DNA of 47,228 bases, taken from NCBI GenBank assembly GCA_003139095.1, contig PLHW01000059.1:1-47228 (forward strand). Reading direction: 5' to 3'. Origin of the DNA: Acidobacteriaceae bacterium (GTDB lineage: Bacteria > Acidobacteriota > Terriglobia > Terriglobales > Acidobacteriaceae). Under the pieces are notes generated by a model. That model did no database searches and was not told where the DNA came from. It was given only the letters and a program-made list of their open reading frames with translations. Position numbers and translations under genes: made by a program. Below are positions 30,572-37,270 of this stretch, piece by piece; within the stretch, counting starts at the first letter, position 1, and each line of letters begins with the position of its first letter.

Positions 30572-32434
30572 ATGAAACGCATCAACTCTTCGTCGCAAGC
30601 AATCGCAAAAAAAACTATCACCCGCACGCGAACGCTCACCCTCATCACCCTGTTCTCGCTGCTAATCTGCGCCGCCCCAGCGGGCGCGCAATCCCGCAAC
30701 TTCAAACAGCTCGGTAGTTCCACGGGCATAGCCGGAAAGACGGAGGAAGCCCGCGCCCGCCACGGTCAGAAGGCGCACCCTGCCTATACCTACAACTATG
30801 GCATCCTCTACAACTTCTGCCCCGCCATTAACTATTGCCCAGACGGCGCGTACCCCCAAGCTGGTCTGATCTTGGATGCTGCAAACAACTTGTACGGCAC
30901 CACAAATGGAGGCGGCTACGGAGGTGTGGTCAACTCAGGCATCGTTGCCCGCCCCGGAGGCACGGTGTTCAAAATCGACAGCTCCGGTCACGAGTCGCCG
31001 CTCTATGCATTCAGCCCTGCCAATTACTTTACGGATGGCCTCTCCCCCGTTGCCGGTGTAATCCAGGACAGTGCTGGCAACCTCTACGGCACAACCCCAT
31101 ACGGCGGCGGTGGCTCCAATGGTCCCGCTGCAGGCACCGTCTTCGAACTCGACAGCGCGGGTGTGGAAACCGTGCTCTATCGTTTCTGTCCAACCGGGAC
31201 TTGCACGGACGGGGATTATCCTCTCGCGGGCCTGGTTCAGGACGCTTCCGGCAACCTGTACGGCACCACCGCCGGCGGAGGTAGCGGCACGTACGGCGCA
31301 GGGGGCACTGTCTTCCAGCTCGTACCGGGCAACCCCTGGACTGAGAATGTCCTTTACAGCTTCTGCTCTCTTCCCGGCTGCACCGACGGCGACTATCCCT
31401 CGGCCGGCCTCGTCCAGGACTCATTCGGCAATCTCTACGGCACCACCCAGGTTGGGGGTGCGAATACCGGTTTGGGCGCCGGCTACGGTGGAGGCGAAGT
31501 ATTCGTCCTCTGCGCTCCCGGCGTATCTTCAGCGGATATTCCCCCCTGCGCGGCCGGTCTCACAAGCTGGACTGAGTATGTGCTCTACAGCTTCTGCGCG
31601 AATTACAACTGCACCGACGGACGCGATCCCGTGGCCGGTCTCATCCAGGACTCGGTCGGCAACCTCTACGGCACTACGCAAGACGGCGGCGTGAACCTTT
31701 ACCCCGGTACGGTGTTCGTGCTCTGTGCCCCCGGTGTCGCCTCCGGCGACATTGCTCAGTGCCCGCTCAACGCTCCAAGCTGGACCGAGGTCGTCCTCTA
31801 TAGCTTCGGCTCATCTCCCGGAGATGGCTACCTTCCCGAGGCCGGAGTAATTCGGGACTCTTCCGGCAATCTGTACGGCACCACTGAGTTTGGCGGATCC
31901 AGCACCCAAGGCAACGTCTTCCAGTTAGATTCGTCGGGCAACTTGACTGTGTTGCACAGCTTCTGCACTCCGAACTGCTCCGATGGCTACAATCCCACCG
32001 CGGGTCTGGTTCAGGATTCCCACGGCAACCTGTTCGGCACCACCGAAGGCGGCGGCGCCTACACCCGAGGCACCGTTTTCGAGCTTAAGGTTTATTGCCC
32101 GCTGTGCCTCGTTGTTAACCCGTCCGAACTCAACTGGGGCGCGATCATCTTAGGTGAGATGGGCAAAGCCCAGTACGTGAAGGTCACCAACTCCAGCACC
32201 CAGGCCATCGAAATCGGCAGCATCGAAATCACCGGTGCTGACGCAGCCCAATTCAAGCTGGCGAAGGCTAAGAAGGGCGGCTGCGGCAGCGTTATCGCCC
32301 CCGGAGCCACCTGCCTCATCGGCGCCACCTTCAACCCCACTCAACTCGGGCTCCAAACCGGCACGATCACCATCACCGACAGCGCCACAAATAGTCCCCA
32401 AACCGTCTCCCTCTCCGGCACCGGAATCCAATAG
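30572..32434 (+). CDS. Exported GloVer-repeat protein with C-terminal choice-of-anchor D domain
   Basis: A 620-residue secreted protein. Signal peptide (LTLITLFSLLICAAPAGAQ) is followed by seven GloVer repeats, each with a GNLYGTT-type core (the last GNLFGTT) and preceded by a dG..P.AGLiqD strand. Five repeats carry an added Cys pair around the DG (FCPTGTCTDG, FCSLPGCTDG, FCANYNCTDG, FCTPNCSDG and FCPAINYCPDG). The C-terminal about 110 residues are an ASPM/Hydin-like Ig fold (VVNPSELNWGAIILGEMGKA; TFNPTQLGLQTGTITITDSA). This architecture is known from Acidobacteria and other soil bacteria as an exported beta-propeller; ligand unknown. AGGAG precedes the ATG. A strong terminator follows at 32463. 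Confidence 0.93.
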   Translation: MKRINSSSQAIAKKTITRTRTLTLITLFSLLICAAPAGAQSRNFKQLGSSTGIAGKTEEARARHGQKAHPAYTYNYGILYNFCPAINYCPDGAYPQAGLILDAANNLYGTTNGGGYGGVVNSGIVARPGGTVFKIDSSGHESPLYAFSPANYFTDGLSPVAGVIQDSAGNLYGTTPYGGGGSNGPAAGTVFELDSAGVETVLYRFCPTGTCTDGDYPLAGLVQDASGNLYGTTAGGGSGTYGAGGTVFQLVPGNPWTENVLYSFCSLPGCTDGDYPSAGLVQDSFGNLYGTTQVGGANTGLGAGYGGGEVFVLCAPGVSSADIPPCAAGLTSWTEYVLYSFCANYNCTDGRDPVAGLIQDSVGNLYGTTQDGGVNLYPGTVFVLCAPGVASGDIAQCPLNAPSWTEVVLYSFGSSPGDGYLPEAGVIRDSSGNLYGTTEFGGSSTQGNVFQLDSSGNLTVLHSFCTPNCSDGYNPTAGLVQDSHGNLFGTTEGGGAYTRGTVFELKVYCPLCLVVNPSELNWGAIILGEMGKAQYVKVTNSSTQAIEIGSIEITGADAAQFKLAKAKKGGCGSVIAPGATCLIGATFNPTQLGLQTGTITITDSATNSPQTVSLSGTGIQ

Positions 32435-32462
32435 CCGGAGCACATCGACCCTTTTCACTTAC

Positions 32463-32490
32463 GGGGCTGCGCCAGCAGCCCCTTTTTTTT
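32463..32490 (+). terminator. Rho-independent terminator
   Basis: GGGGCTGC, loop GCCA, GCAGCCCC, then eight T: an almost ideal intrinsic terminator 28 bp after the GloVer stop. Confidence 0.93.
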
Positions 32491-32530
32491 GGACGGCCAA
32501 TGGTTGACCAATTCCTACACCTGTGTTTCC

Positions 32531-32605
32531 GGCCCGTGACGCGTAAGCAGGGAAGGAACATCGTCGGGCCGCCCCGCTCAAGCCGTTTGCCTGGGCGGGG
32601 TTTTT
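32531..32605 (+). ncRNA. Candidate small RNA ending in a second terminator
   Basis: GGCCC(GT)GACG (32531-32541) can pair with CGTCGGGCC (32562-32570). Right after it, CCCCGCTCA (32572-32580) pairs with TGGGCGGGG (32592-32600) followed by five T. Since the first terminator lies only 40 bp upstream, this second one needs its own transcript or read-through. No promoter is evident, and I do not match it to a known riboswitch or SRP RNA. Confidence 0.4.
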
Positions 32606-33098
32606 CGTTCTCCTGGAAGTGCCAACTCAGCCACGCACCCTTTCCCAATCGCGACCTACGCGTCGCCACGCGGCACGCGAAAGGCACCATCCCAATAAAG
32701 TCACTCGCATAAGTGATGTAACTCACAGACATATGAAATGTTCTTTACTAACATGTGCAACGCGTCGCTTCTTCGAGTTACTCCCACCGAGGGGGGAGAC
32801 AGCCTACACTCCCTGAAGCGGTCGCTCAAGCCAGACAGCGATTCAGTCAACTTCCGCCGGCCAGAGCCGTCGCTTTGGCGCAACTTAGCTAACGCCTGGC
32901 TTCCGTTAGTGCTAAACCTCGCGTGGCAAGCGCGACGACAACTCTCTTCCCGAACGGCAACAGAAAGCGGTCGAGTCCTTGGGCAGTCGGGGTTGACTCT
33001 TCGACAGAACAACCCCCAACTTAACAGACCTCTGGCGCGTTCCTCATATTAGGACGCGCAAAGGCTTTCCTATGCTAACTCAATTAGGAGGATTGTTT
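32606..33098 (+). other. Hairpin-rich leader region before the 33099 gene
   Basis: No convincing protein; the ORFs called here lack codon character. Three hairpins lie in order: 32885-32914 (TTAGC-TAACG against CGTTA-GT-GCTAA, 2-base bulge), 32989-33016 (GGGGTTG with CAACCCC) and 33035-33059 (GCGCG-T-TCCT with AGGACGCGC, one bulge). The ribosome site AGGAGG follows at 33086. They suggest a structured 5' UTR. Confidence 0.5.
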
Positions 33099-33890
33099 AT
33101 GAGGAAAATGTTACTTGCCGGTTTTACACGCCTTTTCGTCCTGGTCGTTTTCCTGGGAGCGATGCTCGGTGCGCCGCCGAGCGCTTCAGCGCAATTCTAC
33201 GTCGACACCGCCATCATTAACGTTGGCACCCCGCAGGTTCCCGCGGGCTTGGGCATCGGCGTATTGGCGATCGAACTCTACGATGCCGCCTCCGGAAGCA
33301 CTTGCCTGGTGGATGTCTATGTCAAATCCGGAATGACGGCCGCGGTTAAGGCACAAAGGATGATTGAAGCGCTGCACAAGGAAATCAAGCACTGCGGGTG
33401 TCCATTCACAGTAGTCTGGATCAAGCCCACCACCATCAAAATCATCAACAAAAATCCCAACCGGACGACCTGGGCGGTACACATGAAGCCGCCTGACACA
33501 ACCGAGGAGGGGGACGTGATGACCATTCTCCCGCCCCGGAAGGGCACTTGGCAGTGGGCGTTTACCTTGTGGATTTACCCGAACACCATGACGCCGCCGG
33601 CCGGGACCGAGCTGTGGCTCACCGCGCAGGAGCCGAGCGGAACCACGTATTCGGTTGCCATCACTGCGGACGGCATGACGGACTCGTCTCAACTGCAGGA
33701 CATGGCAATTGCCCAGTTGGAGGCGCAGGGCATTGTCTTCACCAAGGTCCTGAATTCGATGACCGGAACGCATGGCTATCAGTCGCAGTGGTTCCCTGGG
33801 ACTTCAAGCAGCGGAACCGGCTGGGTCCAATGGACCTCGGGCTGGGCTTCGTATATCGGAACTTACGGAGTCCTGGCGAGTCCACAATAA
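33099..33890 (+). CDS. Secreted hypothetical protein
   Basis: A 263-residue exported protein; signal peptide of about 32 residues ending SASAQ. The mature part has short beta-rich blocks (FYVDTAIINVGTPQVPAGLG; LAIELYDAASGSTCLVDVYV), a CGCPF motif with a Cys near residue 75 (four Cys in all), then TELWLTAQEPSGTTYSVAIT and a Gly/Trp-rich end (GTGWVQWTSGWASYIGTYGV). I recognise no domain. ATG 33099 has a textbook AGGAGG at good spacing, so the earlier ATG 33072 is rejected. Codon use is balanced rather than C-ending, like the GloVer and NHL genes. Confidence 0.75.
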   Translation: MRKMLLAGFTRLFVLVVFLGAMLGAPPSASAQFYVDTAIINVGTPQVPAGLGIGVLAIELYDAASGSTCLVDVYVKSGMTAAVKAQRMIEALHKEIKHCGCPFTVVWIKPTTIKIINKNPNRTTWAVHMKPPDTTEEGDVMTILPPRKGTWQWAFTLWIYPNTMTPPAGTELWLTAQEPSGTTYSVAITADGMTDSSQLQDMAIAQLEAQGIVFTKVLNSMTGTHGYQSQWFPGTSSSGTGWVQWTSGWASYIGTYGVLASPQ

Positions 33891-33909
33891 GGCCGATCCA
33901 GCATTCCCT

Positions 33910-33976
33910 GAGCCGCTCGGAGTTAAGAGCGGCTCAGCTTCAACTCGCGGACGGATTCGCCCAAACGAATCCGTCT
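33910..33976 (+). terminator. Two tandem perfect 10-bp hairpins
   Basis: TGAGCCGCTC (33910-33919) pairs with GAGCGGCTCA (33928-33937), and GACGGATTCG (33951-33960) with CGAATCCGTC (33967-33976). They lie 20 and 61 bp after the secreted-protein stop. Neither has a strong T tract, so termination is possible but not certain; mRNA protection is an alternative. Confidence 0.6.
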
Positions 33977-34040
33977 GCCTCTAAGTAAGACTCCTGCACT
34001 TTTGCGCCACGAAAAATGCAGAGAGTAAGTTGGCGGGTGG

Positions 34041-34128
34041 CCCACTCAAGCCTTCTTTTGGCTTGAGTGGGGACGTTCTCGAAACCCAAAGCCGGCGTAC
34101 CCCACGTCTCGCGACTTTCGAGACGTGG
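34041..34128. repeat. Two dispersed-type hairpins
   Basis: CCCACTCAAGCC with GGCTTGAGTGGG (34041-34072) and CCACGTCTCG with CGAGACGTGG (34102-34128). The first is flanked by GGTGG and GACG, similar to the flank of hairpin copy C (43887), and may be a distant relative of that family. Confidence 0.55.
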
Positions 34129-34410
34129 ATATGTCGGTTGCTTCTGGAGTGTGCGTTCTAACCTCTCACATGGGTGGCCCGGCTTTCCCATCACCTACCG
34201 GCCACCCCAAAATCCCCAGTTTTCCCAACCCGACGCACTCACCGCCCTCCTCCGGAAGTCTTACTACCTTCGTAACCATTCCTCACCAACCTCTAGTACC
34301 AACGGTCACTGACTTTTCCCCCGCCCTGCGCCATCATCTCTAAATGCTTCGGTGTTATTTCAACAATTGCTCTTTTACCGAAGCAAACCCCAGAACGCAT
34401 CTTCAACAAA

Positions 34411-34498
34411 GTTCTCGGTCCTCGGTTCCCAGTTCTCAGTCTTCAGTGTGCGTCGGGCGCTCCAGCTTCTACTGACAACTGAGAACCGACAACTGACA
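34411..34498. repeat. Inverted pair of heptad arrays
   Basis: Left arm, 34411-34452: GTTCTCG, GTCCTCG, GTTCCCA, GTTCTCA, GTCTTCA, GTGTGCG. Right arm, 34471-34498: ACTGACA, ACTGAGA, ACCGACA, ACTGACA. The arms are reverse complements in type (GTTCTCAGT against ACTGAGAAC) and could fold together. It ends 36 bp before the next gene. Confidence 0.8.
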
Positions 34499-34533
34499 AC
34501 GTTTTTCAGCAGTCCGAATTTGAAAGGAGCTTT

Positions 34534-34971
34534 ATGAAACGTACCAGTCTTCTCGCTGCCATCCTCGTCGCCTTCCTCGCCTCCGCGGCCTGGGCTGGGC
34601 AACAATGTGATGCCTGCAAGTCAACCGCCCCCACTCAACCCACCGTCACCACCACTTCCGCCACGGCGGGCGTTGGCTGCAATAAAATCCAGGCCGTCGA
34701 TAATGGCCTCGCCCAGATCGGCGACAACTACTGCTTCGGCGCCAACAGCCCGCAATGTTCGGGCACCTGCAATAACCAGAACCTCTCCTGCCTCGCCACC
34801 GCCTCGCCCACCGACGTCGGCCCGCCCACCTTCCAGAAAGTCCCCGCGGTCGGCTGCAAAAACAATATGGGCGAGCAAGCCACCATCCCCGTCGGCATTT
34901 TCACTTGCTACTGCAAGTGCCGCCTGCCCCTCGGTGGAGGCACGGTCTCGCAATCTCCAGGGATCGAATAA
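34534..34971 (+). CDS. Cys-rich secreted hypothetical protein
   Basis: A 145-residue exported protein; signal peptide MKRTSLLAAILVAFLASAAW. The mature part has eleven Cys, including CDAC, CSGTC and a CYCKC near the end, suggesting a disulfide-stabilised small protein or metal binding. No domain is recognised. GGAGC lies six bases before ATG 34534. A long hairpin terminator follows at 35011. Strong Ala/Thr/Pro content otherwise. Confidence 0.75.
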   Translation: MKRTSLLAAILVAFLASAAWAGQQCDACKSTAPTQPTVTTTSATAGVGCNKIQAVDNGLAQIGDNYCFGANSPQCSGTCNNQNLSCLATASPTDVGPPTFQKVPAVGCKNNMGEQATIPVGIFTCYCKCRLPLGGGTVSQSPGIE

Positions 34972-35010
34972 CCGCGCGCGCCCGGCGCCACACTGCGACA
35001 CCAGTAACCA

Positions 35011-35065
35011 CGGGGCAGCAAAAAGGCCATCCCAACCAGGCCTTCACGCTGCCCCGCAATTTTCT
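35011..35065 (+). terminator. Long two-part hairpin terminator
   Basis: CGGGGCAGC (35011-35019) pairs with GCTGCCCCG (35048-35056), and inside it AAGGCC (35023-35028) pairs with GGCCTT (35039-35044). CAATTTTCTT follows. Confidence 0.75.
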
Positions 35066-35137
35066 TCGCCCAAATGATCAGCCCCCATTCCCACCCCAAG
35101 CCAGGCTCCTGAGATCTGCCCCGCTCCCCAAGACTCT

Positions 35138-35172
35138 AACTGAAAACTGAGAACCGGGAACTGAGAACTGGG
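35138..35172. repeat. Heptad array (AACTGAG)
   Basis: Units AACTGAA, AACTGAG, AACCGGG, AACTGAG, AACTGGG. The unit matches the right arm at 34471-34498, on the other side of the Cys-rich gene. Confidence 0.8.
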
Positions 35173-35225
35173 TTCTGCGCTACAATCCGCACATACCCTT
35201 TCCACCACGTTTCCTGGAGGCTCTC

Positions 35226-36017
35226 ATGCCGGATCTCGGGTTCCCCATCGCCGCTATCGCCGCCGTCATCTTCATCATCTATCTGCTCTCCTCCATCAAA
35301 ATCCTCGCCGAGTACGAGCGCGGCGTCATCTTCCGCCTCGGCCGCCTCCTCGGCACCGCCAAAGGCCCCGGCATCATTCTCGTCTTCGCCCCTATCGATC
35401 GCATCGTCCGCGTCTCCCTCCGTCAGGAAGCCCTCGAAGTTCCCCCGCAGGACATCATCACGCGCGATAACGTCACCCTGAAAGTCAACGCCGTCATCTT
35501 CCTCCGCGTCATCGATCCCAACAAAGCCGTCGTCGAAGTCTCCAACTACGTCTACCAGACTTCGCAGTTCGCGCAAACCACTCTGCGCTCCGTCCTCGGC
35601 GAGCAGGAACTCGACGAACTCCTCGCCCATCGCGAAAAAATCAATCTCCGCCTGCAAAGCATTCTCGACACGCACACCTCGCCCTGGGGAGTAAAGGTCA
35701 CCAACGTGGAAGTCAAACAGGTCGATATGCCCGAGTCCATGCTCCGCGCCATGGCCAAGCAGGCCGAAGCCGAGCGCGAAAAGCGCTCCAAGATCATCCA
35801 CGCCGAAGGCGAATTCTCCGCCGCCCAGCGCCTCGTCGACGCCGCTCACCTCCTCTCCACCGAGCCGGTCAGCGTCCAGCTCCGCTACCTCCAAACCCTA
35901 ACCGAAATCGGCGTCGAGAAAAACACCACGGTAGTCTTCCCCGTCCCCGTCGATTTCTACTCCGGCATCCAAAAACTATTAGCCGCAGTCCCCGACCCGG
36001 CCAAAACCAAATCATGA
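35226..36017 (+). CDS. Slipin (stomatin/SPFH family) membrane protein
   Basis: A 263-residue SPFH protein: one N-terminal membrane segment ([19 protein letters not shown], about residues 6-24), then the SPFH block ([60 protein letters not shown]) and a coiled-coil part ([20 protein letters not shown]). Such proteins form membrane rings or microdomains; the stomatin-cleaving NfeD protein is encoded at 24026, though here not adjacent as in many genomes. GGAGG lies about eight bases before ATG 35226. A degenerate repeat begins at its stop codon. Confidence 0.94.
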   Translation: MPDLGFPIAAIAAVIFIIYLLSSIKILAEYERGVIFRLGRLLGTAKGPGIILVFAPIDRIVRVSLRQEALEVPPQDIITRDNVTLKVNAVIFLRVIDPNKAVVEVSNYVYQTSQFAQTTLRSVLGEQELDELLAHREKINLRLQSILDTHTSPWGVKVTNVEVKQVDMPESMLRAMAKQAEAEREKRSKIIHAEGEFSAAQRLVDAAHLLSTEPVSVQLRYLQTLTEIGVEKNTTVVFPVPVDFYSGIQKLLAAVPDPAKTKS

Positions 36018-36110
36018 GTCGAGAGTAAGTTGTTAGTAAGTAAGAGCTACTGTAATTATGAGTGATGACAGTAATAATAGTTACGAGTAAGAGCCAAGGT
36101 AAGAGCTATG
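36016..36110. repeat. Degenerate GAGTAAG-type repeat at the slipin stop
   Basis: Words GAGTAAG, GTAAGTAAGAGC, GAGTAAGAGCC and GGTAAGAGC recur between 36016 and 36110 with poor periodicity. It starts at the slipin TGA. Weaker than the other arrays. Confidence 0.5.
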
Positions 36111-36284
36111 GCAATCTGTCCCACAAATCGCATGGGACAAGGCACGGCTTCGACAAAGACCGGCTCAACCGGCAAGGGAGCGAGTTCCACGCGCGCCAGT
36201 CCGTCTCCTCAAACGCGTCCGCGCTTTAGGGCCTGAGGGCGGCTGCTTTGGGACGGCACCCCTTCATGGCAGACTCTTCAGTGT

Positions 36285-36359
36285 GGGCGAGAGAACTGGC
36301 TTTTGCATGAAGGAGTGGAACAAAACCGCGTCAGTTCTCTCCCAAGGAGAACGACGCGG
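36285..36359 (+). promoter_or_regulatory. Leader with two mutually exclusive stems
   Basis: Stem 1: GAGAGAACTG (36289-36298) with CAGTTCTCTC (36332-36341). Stem 2: CCGCGTC (36326-36332) with GACGCGG (36353-36359), plus inner TTCTC (36335-36339) with GAGAA (36347-36351). Both use 36332-36339, so only one can form. It sits 80 bp before the SPOR gene. An attenuator-like RNA switch is the inference; neither stem is followed by a strong T tract. Confidence 0.5.
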
Positions 36360-36441
36360 TCGTTTACTCCCAAGGTTCCTTCTACCACCGCTCCCACGAA
36401 GGCTCACCGCAATTGTAGGATTAAGCTAAAGGTTCCTGACC

Positions 36442-37107
36442 ATGCCCACCTCGTCACCAGATACCGAAATCACCCTCGGCACCGGCCGAATGCTCGTCAT
36501 CTTCCTCGTCTTCGTCTTCGTCTGCGCCGTCTTTTTCTCCATCGGCTTTTCGCTTGGCAGAAAAACCAGCATGGCCGCCGCCGGCAACGTGAATGCCTCC
36601 GCCACCTCGCCCGCCGCCATCGTCCGCCCCTCCGCCGTCAAGCAACCCAGCGCCCCGCCCACGCCCCAGCCCGCCGATTTCAGCTTCTACAAAGCCGTAG
36701 GCGCCAAGGACACCAACACCGACCTCGCCCCGCCAGACGCCCAGTCCCAGCCCGCGCCTGTCGATCAAACGAAAACGTCCGCGCCATCCAAGACTCAAGA
36801 TCTCGCCAACAGCGCCAGGAACGAGGACCCTTCCAAAACAACGCCTCCGGCCGCCAATCAACCGCCAGTCGCCACTCCCGCCTCCACCCCCGGATATTTC
36901 GTCCAGGTTGCCGCCGTCACTCGCCAGGAAGATGCCAACTCCCTCGTCGAGGCCCTCAAGAAAAAACAGTATCCCGCCTTCACCGCCAGCAACTCCGCCG
37001 ACAAGTTCTACCACGTGCAGGTTGGCCCGTACGCCGACCTCAAAGAAGCCGAAGCCATGCGCACCCGCCTCGTCTCCGACGGCTACAACCCAATTGTGAA
37101 GAAGTAA
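36442..37107 (+). CDS. SPOR-domain inner-membrane protein
   Basis: A 221-residue bitopic protein: a short cytoplasmic start, one membrane helix (MLVIFLVFVFVCAVFFSIGF, about 17-36), a long Ala/Pro/Ser-rich periplasmic linker (about 45-145), and a C-terminal SPOR domain (GYFVQVAAVTRQEDANSLVE; QVGPYADLKEAEAMRTRLVS). SPOR domains bind denuded glycan strands at the septum, so a division or cell-wall role is likely. ATG 36442 is in the right frame with a weak AAAGG site. The larger overlapping frame at 36303 is a shadow. Confidence 0.92.
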   Translation: MPTSSPDTEITLGTGRMLVIFLVFVFVCAVFFSIGFSLGRKTSMAAAGNVNASATSPAAIVRPSAVKQPSAPPTPQPADFSFYKAVGAKDTNTDLAPPDAQSQPAPVDQTKTSAPSKTQDLANSARNEDPSKTTPPAANQPPVATPASTPGYFVQVAAVTRQEDANSLVEALKKKQYPAFTASNSADKFYHVQVGPYADLKEAEAMRTRLVSDGYNPIVKK

Positions 37108-37239
37108 ATCCCCTGTTGTCGATCCGTGTGGCAGATACCAGTAGCGCCGGCTGCCCGCCCCCGCTAAAACCGCATCCTCAACGATCCGAAAATGCCCGCG
37201 CGAACACCTGATGCCTTGATTTTGCAGGGAGAAGATTTT

Positions 37240-37263
37240 CTCCGTGCCTCCGTGACTCCGTGG
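37240..37263. repeat. Octad array (CTCCGTGN)
   Basis: CTCCGTGC, CTCCGTGA, CTCCGTGG in tandem, seven bases after the hybrid-kinase stop codon in the coding direction. The word recurs in the 19207-19299 duplication. Confidence 0.75.
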
Positions 37264-37270
37264 TGAAGAA

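Larger units (their letters stand above)
33891..34533. other. Repeat-rich intergenic region
   Basis: No gene seen in 643 bp. It contains two perfect hairpins (33910-33976), two repeat hairpins (34041-34128), and inverted heptad arrays (34411-34498). ORFs across it are Ser/Pro-rich noise. Confidence 0.65.

Noticed and set aside
32531-32605. Possible SRP RNA because of GGAAGGAAC
   Set aside because: The order of conserved SRP words (GGAAGG-AGCAGCC then GATGACG) is not present.
32701-33052. ORFs of about 100 codons on both strands
   Set aside because: No ribosome site, no codon character, and they cross the hairpins.
36303-37211. 302-codon frame overlapping the SPOR gene
   Set aside because: Arg/His/Pro-rich; the SPOR domain and membrane helix lie in the other frame.
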